Source of the DNA: Sinomonas notoginsengisoli
GTDB taxonomy: Bacteria > Actinomycetota > Actinomycetes > Actinomycetales > Micrococcaceae
Reading direction: 5' to 3'
Assembly (NCBI RefSeq): GCF_021554725.1
Contig: NZ_JAIZDP010000004.1
Coordinates: 124,001 to 188,000 of the forward strand
Length of the DNA: 64,000 nucleotides
The notes below the pieces were generated by a model, which made no database searches, was not told the origin of the DNA, and saw only the letters and a list, made by a program, of their open reading frames with translations. Every line of letters begins with the position of its first letter. Positions within the stretch are counted from its first letter, which is position 1. A program made the translations under genes and the position numbers. Shown here one piece after another: positions 27,410 through 36,079 of this stretch.

Positions 27410-27538
27410 CGCACCCGTCAGTCCAACCCCGCCTGCAGGCTTCCGGGTACGACGGCGACCACCCACCCCCAGCGCGCTCCTCACCGCGGTGAGCGGGCGG
27501 CGTCGTGCGCAGGGGAGGTGTCCGGCTAGGCTGAACGC

Positions 27539-28348
27539 ATGGCCGACGACGTGACCCAAGCCTCCGCCGATCCCGCGACCCGATGGGTGACGAGTTCGGC
27601 GCTGACCCGCTACCGCCTCGCACCCAACCCCGGGCCGATGAGCCTGGACGGGACGAACTCGTACGTGATCGCGACGCCCGGCTCAGAGTCGGTCGTGGTG
27701 GTGGATCCGGGGCCGCTCGACGCCGAGCACTTGGCCGAGCTCGCGGGCGCGGGACGCGTCGAACTCATCATCCTCACCCACCACCATCCGGACCACAGCG
27801 AGGCCGCCGAGGAGTTCCACCGGATGACCGGCGCTCCCGTACGCGCGCTGGACTCCAAGCTGTGCCTCGGTGCGGGCCCGCTGGGCGGGGGCGAGCGCCT
27901 CGACGCCGCGGGGGTCCGCATCGAAGTCCTTGCCACCCCCGGCCACACGGCGGACTCGATCAGCCTCCACCTGCCAGACGACGGCGAACACGGCTCGGTC
28001 CTGACCGGCGACACCATCCTGGGCCGCGGCACCACCGTGATCATGTTCCCCGATGGGCGGCTCGGCGACTACCTCGAAACCCTCCGCCAGCTCGAGGCGC
28101 TCGGCCCGGCCACCGTCCTGCCCGCGCACGGCCCGGTGCTGCCGGACCTCGGCCAGATCTCGCGGGCCTACCTCGCCCACCGCGAGGAGCGGCTGGACCA
28201 GGTGCGAGCGGCCCTCGCCCAGCTGGGGCAGGATGCGCCAATCGCGGCCGTCACAGATGCGGTCTACACGGACATCGACGGGAACGTGCGCCGCGCCGCC
28301 GAGAATTCGGTCGCCGCCCAGCTGGACTACCTGCGCGGCTGGGCGTAG
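27539..28348 (+). CDS. MBL-fold metallohydrolase (LACTB2-like)
   Basis: A 269-residue metallo-beta-lactamase-fold hydrolase. The zinc-binding motif is LTHHHPDHSEAA (HxHxDH), with further ligands in TPGHTAD and LTGDTILG. The C-terminal part after PAHGPVL resembles the LACTB2-type winged region. Substrates of the group range from RNA to thioesters, and the present one is unknown. TAGGCT at 27527 lies 6 nt before the ATG, so it is probably leaderless and transcribed alone. Confidence 0.85.
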   Translation: MADDVTQASADPATRWVTSSALTRYRLAPNPGPMSLDGTNSYVIATPGSESVVVVDPGPLDAEHLAELAGAGRVELIILTHHHPDHSEAAEEFHRMTGAPVRALDSKLCLGAGPLGGGERLDAAGVRIEVLATPGHTADSISLHLPDDGEHGSVLTGDTILGRGTTVIMFPDGRLGDYLETLRQLEALGPATVLPAHGPVLPDLGQISRAYLAHREERLDQVRAALAQLGQDAPIAAVTDAVYTDIDGNVRRAAENSVAAQLDYLRGWA

Positions 28349-28420
28349 GGGTCCTTCTGCCAGCGGGGGGCGGCACAGCGCACATAGGAAGGGCAGGATC
28401 TATCGGGGTCGGGACTCGCG

Positions 28421-29173
28421 CTATTCCGCCGGGCGGAGCCGCAGCCCCTGCATGCCCCCGTCTACCGCGAGGGAGGTCCCGGTAGTGGACCCAGCTGACG
28501 GGGAGGCGAGATAGGTCATCGCGGCGGCCACCTCGTGCGGGGTGACGAGCCGTCCGTGGGGTTGCCGGGCGTTCAGGGCTGCCCTCTCGGCGTCTGGGTG
28601 TTCGGCAGAGGCGAGCAGGCGCCCGACCCAGGGCGTGTCGGCGGTGCCGGGGTTGACGCAGTTGACCCGGATGCCCTCCCGCAGATGGTCAGCGGCCATG
28701 CTCAGCGTGAGCGAGAGGACGGCCCCTTTGCTCGCCGAATAGAGGGCCCGCGAGGGGATCCCGGCGGTCGCCGCGATCGAGCATGTGTTCACGATGGCTG
28801 CCGCCTGCGAACGGCGCAGGTACGGCAGGGCCGCACGACTGACGCGCACCATTCCGAGCACATTGACGTCGAACACCCGGCGCCACTCATCATCGGCATT
28901 GTCTTCAACCGTGCCCTGCGCGCCGATGCCGGCGTTGTTGACCACAATATCCAGCCGTCCGAACCTGTCGACAACGGCTTGCACCGCTGCCACAACTGAC
29001 TCGTCGTCTGCCACATCGCAGTCCACGGCGAACAGCCCGCTGGCGGCATCCCCCGGATTCAGGTCGAGGACTGCCACTGTTGCGCCCGCTGCGGCCAGTC
29101 TCGCCGCGGCGGCCGCACCGATGCCGGAGGCACCTCCGGTGACGATAGCCACCATCGAGTCCAATTCATGCAT
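28421..29173 (-). CDS. SDR dehydrogenase of the sugar-acid operon
   Basis: A 250-residue short-chain dehydrogenase with TGGASGIGAAAAARL (cofactor), VVNNAGIGAQG, the Ser of NTCSIAATAG and the catalytic YSASKGAV. VLDLNPGD after strand 2 favours NAD. The context points to oxidation of a sugar or of a 2-keto-3-deoxy sugar acid, for instance the C4 oxidation that precedes the diketo-acid hydrolase encoded just upstream; the exact substrate is a guess. The start at 29173 has GGAAGGAG before it. It is the last gene of the nine-gene leftward operon, 37 bp after the hydrolase stop. Confidence 0.82.
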   Translation of the reverse strand: MHELDSMVAIVTGGASGIGAAAAARLAAAGATVAVLDLNPGDAASGLFAVDCDVADDESVVAAVQAVVDRFGRLDIVVNNAGIGAQGTVEDNADDEWRRVFDVNVLGMVRVSRAALPYLRRSQAAAIVNTCSIAATAGIPSRALYSASKGAVLSLTLSMAADHLREGIRVNCVNPGTADTPWVGRLLASAEHPDAERAALNARQPHGRLVTPHEVAAAMTYLASPSAGSTTGTSLAVDGGMQGLRLRPAE

Positions 29174-29210
29174 GCGGTCTCCTTCCGTTGCCGCTCGCTT
29201 TTGCTGCTGG

Positions 29211-30092
29211 TCAGGCCTGGGCGAATGTCTGGCGTTGCCGGCCGAGGCCTTCAACTTCGAGTTCGACGACGTCGCCGGCTGCCAGATAGGGGAACCTGCC
29301 CGAGAGCGCCACGCCCTCCGGCGTGCCAGTCATGACGACATCCCCAGGCTCCAGTGCCATGTACTGGCTCACGTGATGGATCAGGTAATGCACCGGGAAG
29401 ATCATGTCCGCCGTACTCGAATCCTGCCGGGGCTCGGCGTTGACCCAACTGCGCAGCCGCAGGTTGTGCACGTCCACCTCCTCCGCTGGCACCAGCCACG
29501 GGCCGAGCGGGGAAAACCCAGGAGCGCACTTGCCCTTGGACCACTGGCCGCCGGAATCCTCCATCTGGAACGTGCGCTCCGACAGGTCATTCGCCACGAG
29601 GTACCCAGCAATGTGCGACGCTGCGTCCTCCACTGAACACAGGTAGCCAGCCCGCTGGCCAATGACCACGCCCAACTCCACCTCCCAGTCGGTCGTGGTG
29701 CTGTTGCGCGGAATGAACGCTGTGTCGTCCGGTCCGGCAACGGTGTTCGGGGTTTTGAGGAAGATCATCGGCGCCTTCGGCGGCTGCGCGCCGGACTCTG
29801 CCGCGTGCGCGGCGTAATTCATCCCGACGCAGACGATCGCCGACGGGCGCGCGACAGGGGAACCCACGCGCAGCCCCTCGGCGTCCAACTCAGGGAGGGC
29901 CCCATCGGCCAGCTGTCGGCGCACCTCGTCAATGCCCCCGCCCGCCAGGAAGGCCCCGTCGATGTCCGCCGTCAGCGGTGACAGATCATACGTCTTCTCG
30001 CTGCCAGCGCCGTCCCCGGCGATGACGGCCGGAAGCTCAGCTCCCAGCGGCCCGAGCCGGACAAACTTCAATCCCTGTGGTTTCAGATCCAT
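29211..30092 (-). CDS. FAH-family diketo-acid hydrolase
   Basis: A 293-residue fumarylacetoacetate-hydrolase-fold enzyme. CVGMNYAAHAAESG begins the catalytic domain; metal ligands fit WEVELGVVIG (Glu-x-Glu) and the Asp of VANDLSERTFQ. The strings SGGQWSKGK and FSPLGPWLVPAEEV are close to 2,4-diketo-3-deoxy-L-fuconate or -rhamnonate hydrolases, which give pyruvate and L-lactate. The lactate-oxidising flavoenzyme in the same operon fits that. The ATG at 30092 has AGGAGG upstream. The frame continues into the preceding gene only because that gene is frameshifted. Confidence 0.82.
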   Translation of the reverse strand: MDLKPQGLKFVRLGPLGAELPAVIAGDGAGSEKTYDLSPLTADIDGAFLAGGGIDEVRRQLADGALPELDAEGLRVGSPVARPSAIVCVGMNYAAHAAESGAQPPKAPMIFLKTPNTVAGPDDTAFIPRNSTTTDWEVELGVVIGQRAGYLCSVEDAASHIAGYLVANDLSERTFQMEDSGGQWSKGKCAPGFSPLGPWLVPAEEVDVHNLRLRSWVNAEPRQDSSTADMIFPVHYLIHHVSQYMALEPGDVVMTGTPEGVALSGRFPYLAAGDVVELEVEGLGRQRQTFAQA

Positions 30093-30124
30093 CGGTCTTT
30101 CTGTCCTCCTGGAAATGGGTTGCT

Positions 30125-31334
30125 TCACAGTCTGGTCACTCGCCGAGAGGTGTCCTCCCGGGAGAGGAACCCGCTCGTCAGCTCGATTCCGTGGCCGGGG
30201 GCCGACGTTGTGGTGATGGTGCCGTTGCTGAGCACGGGCAGGCCTGTGGCGATGTCTTGATACCAGCCGTGGTAGAAGGCGCGGGCAACTTTCCTGGACT
30301 TCGACGTTCGGGGTGGCGGTCGCGAGATGTACTGCGGTAGCGAGCGCGACCGGGCCGGTGCAGTCGTGGAGTGCTATGGGCAGGCCGTGGCTGTCAGCGA
30401 GGTGGGCGGCTTTCCTCCCCTGGGTGACGCCTCCGCACCATCCGAGGTCAAGGATCGCGGTGTCGATGGCGTTGTTGTCGAAGAGGGCTTTGTAGCCGAG
30501 GTTCCCGGCGCCGGTGCTCTCTCCGACTGCGATGGGGATGGGGGTCCGCGCGCGGAGCGCGGACAGCGCTGCTGGCTGGTCGGATCTGATCGGGTCTTCC
30601 GCCCAGGTGAGGCCGAAGGGTTCAACGGCGTAAAGGAGGCGGCTCGCTCCTGAGAGGGTCCATTGTCCGTGCAGCTCGAGGTAGATATTGATCTCATCAC
30701 CGACCTCGTTCCTGATCGCGTCAAGGACGGCCAGCCCGGGGCGGAGGTCAGCGGTCCGGCTTCCGCGGCTTTGCTCCGCGGCGAGGTCGAATGGCCAGAT
30801 CTTCATGCCGGGGTAACCGGCATCTACCAGTTCTCGGGCCAATTTCGCCGGCTCATGGTGGAATGCCCACAGGTCTTCATAACGGTCCGCCGGTGCCGAG
30901 TCAGCGCTGAGGGGAGTGCCCCAATTGGACGAAGATTGGCAGGACTGGGCGTTGATGTAGGAGTACCCGGCACAGGTGTTGTAGACGGGGAGTCCATCAT
31001 TGAAGCGGCCGCCGAGCAGTTCGTTCAGCGGTAGGGATGCCCGTTTGGCCAGCAAGTCCCAGAGGGCGATGTCGATCGCAGAATTGCCGCGGGCTTCCGC
31101 GCCGGAGCCGGAATAGCCGATGTAGGGCTCCAGGGCAGCGGCAGCGGCGGAGGGTGTGTCCGCTCCGCCTTCGGCGAGCAAGGGGGCGGCGACGTCGTGG
31201 ATGTAGGCTTCGACGCTCGTGGCGCCGAAGAAGGTCTCCCCCAAGCCGAGGGTCCCGTCCTGGTCTCGGATGGCGACGAGGGTGAGGTTGGGCTGAAGCG
31301 CTGTTCTGATCGTTTCAATTTCCGTGATGGCCAT
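30125..31334 (-). pseudogene. Enolase-superfamily sugar-acid dehydratase, frameshifted near the C-terminus
   Basis: A mandelate-racemase-type dehydratase: N-terminal lid, KIWPFD (general base Lys), metal ligands in YLELHGQW, WAEDPI and VGEST, and the catalytic His of LHDCTGPV. Near 30281-30290 one extra base throws the frame off. Before it the protein reads PNVEVQES; after it the sense continues in the +1 frame as RAFYHGWYQDIATGLPVLSN and ends TSRRVTRL then TGA at 30125-30127, the normal family C-terminus. In frame, translation runs on into the next gene. The last 55 or so residues are therefore lost or altered. A sequencing error is the simplest alternative. GAGGAGC precedes the ATG. Confidence 0.8.
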
Positions 31335-31435
31335 GGTGCTCCTCGTGGGGGCCGGGTGATGGGGTCGGATTCACAGTTCGGAAATGGGGAAGATCCGGTG
31401 CCGGAGCGCCTCTAGTGCGAGCAGCGGGTGCGGGG

Positions 31436-32896
31436 CTACGACTGCCCGGGGCGATCCCAGCGTCCGTCGATCCGCTGCGGGACGCGCCACGGATTCTCAT
31501 CCCGAAGCGGTTCGGGCAGGAGGCCTGGCGGGAAAGACTGATAGGAGACGGGGCGAAGGAAGCGGCGGATGGCAGCCGTGCCGACCGACGTGGTGTTGGA
31601 GGTCGTCGCCGGGTAGGGGCCGCCGTGGTGTTGGGCGTAGCTGACGGTGACGCCGGTGGGCCAGCCGTTCCAGAGGACACGGCCGCTGATTCCTGCGAGG
31701 ACCTCCAGCAGGTTGGTGGGGGTCTCATCCGGTTCCGTCTGAAGGGTCGTGGTGAGCTGGCCTTCGAGAAGCCCCGCAAGGTCCGGAAGCTTCATGTCAT
31801 CCTCGTACTCGATCACGAGGCTGGCGGGCCCGAACATCTCCTGACGCAGCAGCTCAGGTTGGGCCAGCACGTCGGCGCCCGTGGTGTGCAGAACAGTCGG
31901 TGCGGGCTGGGGCGCGAAGGTTCCTTCCACGAGGACGTCAACCTCTGACTGGTCCCGGAGTGCGGTGACGGAGCGCTCGTAGCCTTCGAGTATGCCGCTG
32001 CTGAGGAGCCGGATCGGCGTGAAGCCCGACAGTGCTTCCGAGAGGAGCCGGCGCAGTTCTTCTCGGCCGGTGGCCGGGACGAACAACAGTCCGGGCTTGG
32101 TGCAGAACTGGCCCATGCCCAGGGTGAAGGAGTTCACATACTCCTTCAGGATGCTCTCCCTGCGCCGCTGCCATGCAGCTGTCGTCACGAAGACGGCGTT
32201 GATGCCGCCGAGTTCGCCGTAGAACGGGATGGGCTCGGGCCGACTCTGGGCCCGCTGCAGGAGGGCCCGGCCCCCTGCGGTGGAGCCGGTGAACCCGACG
32301 GCTTTGATGAGCGGGTGGTCTACGAGGTTTTCGCCGGCAGTCCGGCCGGCCACGAGGGAGAACAGCCCTGGGGGCGCCCCGGCGGACTCGAGGGCTGCCG
32401 CAACCGTCTGCGCTGTTTGTTCGGCGAGGTCCGGGTGCGCCTCGTGGGCCTTGTGGACCACGGAGCACCCAGCGGCGAGGGCCGAGGCGCTGTCACCTCC
32501 CATCACGCTGAAGGCGAAGGGGAAGTTGGAAGCGCCAAAGACGCCGACTACCCCCACCGGCTGGTTGACCCGGCGCAGGTCCGGCCTAGGACCCATTCCC
32601 CAGTGAGGATCAGAGTGGTCTATCGTCGCGTCGAGGTGTTCGCCTTGACGGATCTCGCCCGCGAACAGCTCCAGCTGGAATATGCTTCGCCTGAGCTCCG
32701 ATTCGAGCCTTGGTTTCCCCAACGAGGTCTCCCGGTCGGCAATGGCCACAAGTGCCGCCTCGTTCCGGGCCAGTCCGTCAGCGATGGCCTCGAGCCACGA
32801 GGCCCGGGTGGATAGGTCGACGTGCCGGCCGACGTGAAATGCTTCATAGGCTGCACGAACAGCGGTATCGACTTCGTGCGGGCTGGTGTCCTTCAT
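31436..32896 (-). CDS. Aldehyde dehydrogenase, 2-oxoglutarate semialdehyde type
   Basis: A 486-residue NAD(P)-dependent aldehyde dehydrogenase. It has GVFGASNFPFAFSVMGGDSA (cofactor and catalytic Asn region), GFTGSTAGGRAL, the glutamate of YGELGGINAVF and the nucleophilic Cys of GMGQFCTKPGL. The GELGGINAVFV and GQFCTKPG forms are those I associate with 2-oxoglutarate semialdehyde (2,5-dioxovalerate) dehydrogenases, the last step of oxidative pentose and sugar-acid routes. The dehydratase-type gene upstream would supply that semialdehyde. GGAGGC lies about 10 nt before the ATG. Confidence 0.85.
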   Translation of the reverse strand: MKDTSPHEVDTAVRAAYEAFHVGRHVDLSTRASWLEAIADGLARNEAALVAIADRETSLGKPRLESELRRSIFQLELFAGEIRQGEHLDATIDHSDPHWGMGPRPDLRRVNQPVGVVGVFGASNFPFAFSVMGGDSASALAAGCSVVHKAHEAHPDLAEQTAQTVAAALESAGAPPGLFSLVAGRTAGENLVDHPLIKAVGFTGSTAGGRALLQRAQSRPEPIPFYGELGGINAVFVTTAAWQRRRESILKEYVNSFTLGMGQFCTKPGLLFVPATGREELRRLLSEALSGFTPIRLLSSGILEGYERSVTALRDQSEVDVLVEGTFAPQPAPTVLHTTGADVLAQPELLRQEMFGPASLVIEYEDDMKLPDLAGLLEGQLTTTLQTEPDETPTNLLEVLAGISGRVLWNGWPTGVTVSYAQHHGGPYPATTSNTTSVGTAAIRRFLRPVSYQSFPPGLLPEPLRDENPWRVPQRIDGRWDRPGQS

Positions 32897-32972
32897 ACGG
32901 GTGCTGCCTCCGTGATTTGTGCGGATGCGGGCTGGTGGCGTTGTCTTGGTCGCCGTGGGAGGAATCTGGGCA

Positions 32973-33884
32973 TCAGGCCCAGCCCAGGATGAGGGGGTCG
33001 TTTCTTCGAGCGAGGCTGACCAGCCGGTGGTGGGTATGAGGCGGCAGATCGGGGAGAGGAGATCTGGTCTTGGCGCTTGCGATGATGCGGCCTTCCTTCA
33101 GCAGAGCTTTCGCTGCACGCAGGCCGCACTGCCGGTTCTCGAAATGGATGAGCGGCAGTATTGCTTCCCAGTCTTTGGCCGCTTCCTCGCGTTCGCCCTT
33201 GTGGAAGCGGCGGACGATCGCGCCCAGCTTGTCGGGAAGCATCGAGCTGGACATCGTCCCGCTGGCGCCCGCCTCCAGATCCGGAATCAACGTGATGCCT
33301 TCCTCTCCGTCGAAGGGGCCTGGCAGGTCATCCCCGGCTGCTGTGATCAGCGAGCGCAGCTTCTCCGCTGTCTGCGGCATCTCGATCTTGACGTACTTGA
33401 CCTGTGGGATTTCCCGGGCCAAGCGCGCCAGCAGTGACACCGAAAGCCGGGTTGGGCTTACCGGGGCGTCCTGGACCATGACGTCTATCTCCAGCCCGTC
33501 CGCGAGCTTCTTGAAGTATTCGAGGATCGCTTCCTCGTCGGCGACGACTCCGGCTCCGTAGAACGGCGGCATCAGCATCACCATCGAGGCCCCCAGTTCC
33601 TGCGCTCGCATAGCACGGGCCCGGGCGACCTTGGCGCTGAAGTGGCTCGCGGCTACGCAAACAGGAAGGCGTCCGCCCACGTGCTCCAATGCGCTCCGGG
33701 TGATCAGGTCCCGCTCCGAGTCATCGAGCGAGAATTGTTCCGAAAAGTTCGCCAGAAGGCACACCCCGTCGGAGCCAGCATCCATGAGGTAGTCGAGGAC
33801 GCGCAGCTGTCCGGCGAGGTCGAGGGTCTCGTCGTCGGAAAAGATGGTAGGGGCCACAGGCAAGACCCCGCTTAGCACAGACAT
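32973..33884 (-). CDS. DHDPS-family 2-keto-3-deoxy-arabonate dehydratase-like
   Basis: A 303-residue TIM-barrel class I lyase. Lys166 in YVKIEMPQ is the Schiff-base residue. The motifs ILANFSEQ-like LLANFSEQFSLDD, MVMLMPPFYGAG and VQDAPVSPT are those of L-2-keto-3-deoxyarabonate dehydratases rather than of dihydrodipicolinate synthase, where a Tyr follows. The product would be 2-oxoglutarate semialdehyde, oxidised by the next gene's enzyme. 5-Dehydro-4-deoxyglucarate dehydratase gives the same product type and is the main alternative. AAGGAG lies 7 nt before the ATG. Confidence 0.82.
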   Translation of the reverse strand: MSVLSGVLPVAPTIFSDDETLDLAGQLRVLDYLMDAGSDGVCLLANFSEQFSLDDSERDLITRSALEHVGGRLPVCVAASHFSAKVARARAMRAQELGASMVMLMPPFYGAGVVADEEAILEYFKKLADGLEIDVMVQDAPVSPTRLSVSLLARLAREIPQVKYVKIEMPQTAEKLRSLITAAGDDLPGPFDGEEGITLIPDLEAGASGTMSSSMLPDKLGAIVRRFHKGEREEAAKDWEAILPLIHFENRQCGLRAAKALLKEGRIIASAKTRSPLPDLPPHTHHRLVSLARRNDPLILGWA

Positions 33885-33902
33885 CGTGCTCCTTTCGGCG
33901 TC

Positions 33903-34784
33903 TCAGACACGGGCGACCGGGTTGGCGAGCGTCCCGATGCCCTCGATGGCAATGCTCACGGTGTCCCCCTCGGACAGAATGAAGTCCAGGCCCGGGACGA
34001 CGGAGGTCCCCGTCGACAGCACAGCGCCTTCGGGGTAGGCCTCTGCCCTGAGGAGGTACGCAGAGAGTTCCGAGAATGTCCTCTTGAGTTTCGCCGTCGA
34101 CGTGTCCCCCTTCCACACCACTTCGCCATGGCGCGTGATCTCCATCGCGATTCCTGCGTCTTCCGGGTGGGGCAGGTGGGTCGCCAACCGGATCCAGGGA
34201 CCGATCGCGCAGCTGTGCCGGTATACCTTGGCCTGAGGCAGGTAGAGCGGGTTCTCCCCTTCGATGGATCGGGAGCTCATGTCGTTGCAGATGGTGTAGC
34301 CAAGGACTTCGCCTCGGAAGTTCAGAACGAGAGCGAGTTCCGGTTCCGGTACATTCAATTCCGAATCGCTTCGGATGCCTGCCGCTCCCCCGGGGCCGGA
34401 CACCCGCCACCCGAGCGCCTTGAAGAACAGCTCCGGCCGCTCGGCGTCGTACACCCGGTCATAGATGTCCGCCTCAGTGCTTTCCTCCATCCGGGCTTCC
34501 TTGGAGATCTGGTAGGTCACTCCTGCTGCCCACACTTCCGTGTGGTCGTCCACGGGAGCGAGGACCTGCACCGGTGCCTCAGAGGCGAGGGGCGCTGCTT
34601 CAAGCATGCGCAGGGCTTCGGGAACCTCGAGGGCCAGCAAGGTCCCGAGTCGGGCCTCCGCGTCGAGGACCCGCAATCCGCCCCGGCTTTGGTAGAACCA
34701 GCGGATCGAGCCGCACGCCGTGCGCGCTTTCATGAGAGTTCCTACAGGCATATCGCTTGGGTTCACCATCTGTTTCCTACTCAC
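33903..34784 (-). CDS. FAH-family protein, D-2-keto-3-deoxyarabonate dehydratase-like
   Basis: A 293-residue FAH-fold enzyme different from the one at 29211. The strings AAGVTYQISKEARMEES, YDRVYDAERPELFFKA and NDMSSRSIEGENPLYLPQAK are those of FAH-type 2-keto-3-deoxy-D-arabonate dehydratases, known from the oxidative pentose pathway of Sulfolobus. This is a second, structurally unrelated route to 2-oxoglutarate semialdehyde in the same operon. The GTG start at 34784 overlaps the upstream stop (GTGA); an ATG five codons later is possible. Assigning D or L stereochemistry from sequence alone is not safe. Confidence 0.78.
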   Translation of the reverse strand: MSRKQMVNPSDMPVGTLMKARTACGSIRWFYQSRGGLRVLDAEARLGTLLALEVPEALRMLEAAPLASEAPVQVLAPVDDHTEVWAAGVTYQISKEARMEESTEADIYDRVYDAERPELFFKALGWRVSGPGGAAGIRSDSELNVPEPELALVLNFRGEVLGYTICNDMSSRSIEGENPLYLPQAKVYRHSCAIGPWIRLATHLPHPEDAGIAMEITRHGEVVWKGDTSTAKLKRTFSELSAYLLRAEAYPEGAVLSTGTSVVPGLDFILSEGDTVSIAIEGIGTLANPVARV

Positions 34785-36079
34785 CGCTTCGGGGCTGGGG
34801 TATGGGGGTTCACGTGACGTTCGGCGATTTTCGCCGTTCCGTCGAGGCCGAGGAGTTGGAGGCCGCGCCGATATTCCGAACGAAGGATCTCGACCGCGCG
34901 CTCGACGCCGGCTTCCCCACCCGCCATCAGGCCATAGAGATAAGCCCGCCCAACCATCACGGCGTCCGCTCCCAGAGCAACGGCAGCAATGATGTCCTGT
35001 CCATGCCGGACTCCGCTGTCCAGGAGCACTGTCGTGTCAGGGCCTACGGCGTCCCGCACTGCAGGCAGCATGTCGAGGCTGGCAGGAGCGCGGTCGAGTT
35101 GCCGTCCGCCATGGTTGGACACGACGACGCCGTCGGCCCCGAGATCCATCACCCGGCCTGCATCCGCGGGGTTCTGAATCCCCTTAACCAGGAGCTTGTG
35201 CGGCCATTTCTTCCTCAGCCACGCCAGGTCCTCGTAGTCCAGCCCCGGGTCGAACAAGAGGGCCGCGACGTCGGCGGAGGTCCCCGGGAAGTCACGGACG
35301 GAGGCGAACTCGATCGGTGCGGTGGTGAGCTTGTTGACCCACCAGTAGGGGAAGCGGGACATGTCGAAGAAGGTCTTCAGGGTCAAGGACGGCGGGATCG
35401 TGAGGCCGTTTCGGACGTCCTTCAGCCTGCGCCCGCCCACGGCTGTGTCGATGGTCAGGACCACCGTCCTGCTGCCGGCCTCCAGCGCCCGGTCCACCAG
35501 CTGGTTGTTCAACCGGTGGTTGTTGGTGAGGTAGAGCTGGAACCAGTTCTGGCCCTCGGGCGCGGCCTCCCAGATTCCCTCAATAGTGTCGGTTCCCACC
35601 GTGGAGAGGGTGTACGGCAGGTTGTTGCGCTGGGCAACCCGCGCGACTGCCCCCTCCCCCTGGTGGTGCATCATGCGGGTGTATCCGGTGGGCGCGAAGA
35701 CGAGGGGGAAGTCGATCCGTTCTCCCAGCAGTTCTGTGGAGAGATCCGGGTCCACCACCGAATTGAGGTTCTCGGGAATGAATTCTGTTTCCCGGAAGGC
35801 GTGCACGTTTCGCGAAGCCGTGATTTCAGCATCTGCCGCACCGTCGACGTAATCGAAGACAGCACGCGGTGTAGTGCGGCGTCCAATGCGCCGGAGGTCC
35901 TCTATCGTGAGGGCGTTCTCCAATCGCCGTTTCACCGGATCTAGAACGGGCGCGCGGAACTGCAGCAGCTCGCGGACCTCCGACAGTCGGGGCAGCTGCC
36001 GGCGCACCGGCACGCTGCCGTCGGGGGCGGGCTGCACCTGCGGTGCGGCTGCTACGTGCCTTGTTTCGGTCACGGTCAT
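34781..36079 (-). CDS. lldD: FMN-dependent alpha-hydroxy-acid dehydrogenase (LldD-like)
   Basis: A 432-residue flavoenzyme with an FMN-binding TIM barrel. VFDYVDGAADAEITASRN, FAPTGYTRMMHHQGEGAVAR and the catalytic His and Arg of VVSNHGGRQLD are those of L-lactate dehydrogenases/oxidases. The N-terminal 45 residues are extra and Pro-rich. It would turn the L-lactate released by the diketo-acid hydrolase into pyruvate, or oxidise another 2-hydroxy acid. GGAGGTACTCC is present before the ATG, which overlaps the upstream stop by 4 bp; its own stop overlaps the next start by 4 bp. Confidence 0.86.
   Translation of the reverse strand: MTVTETRHVAAAPQVQPAPDGSVPVRRQLPRLSEVRELLQFRAPVLDPVKRRLENALTIEDLRRIGRRTTPRAVFDYVDGAADAEITASRNVHAFRETEFIPENLNSVVDPDLSTELLGERIDFPLVFAPTGYTRMMHHQGEGAVARVAQRNNLPYTLSTVGTDTIEGIWEAAPEGQNWFQLYLTNNHRLNNQLVDRALEAGSRTVVLTIDTAVGGRRLKDVRNGLTIPPSLTLKTFFDMSRFPYWWVNKLTTAPIEFASVRDFPGTSADVAALLFDPGLDYEDLAWLRKKWPHKLLVKGIQNPADAGRVMDLGADGVVVSNHGGRQLDRAPASLDMLPAVRDAVGPDTTVLLDSGVRHGQDIIAAVALGADAVMVGRAYLYGLMAGGEAGVERAVEILRSEYRRGLQLLGLDGTAKIAERHVNPHTPAPKR

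Noticed and set aside
29211-31334. One 707-residue fusion of enolase-superfamily dehydratase and FAH hydrolase
   Set aside because: The middle about 60 residues have no resemblance to either family, while the true dehydratase C-terminus is found in the +1 frame and the hydrolase has its own ATG and ribosome site at 30092. A frameshift explains it better than a fusion.
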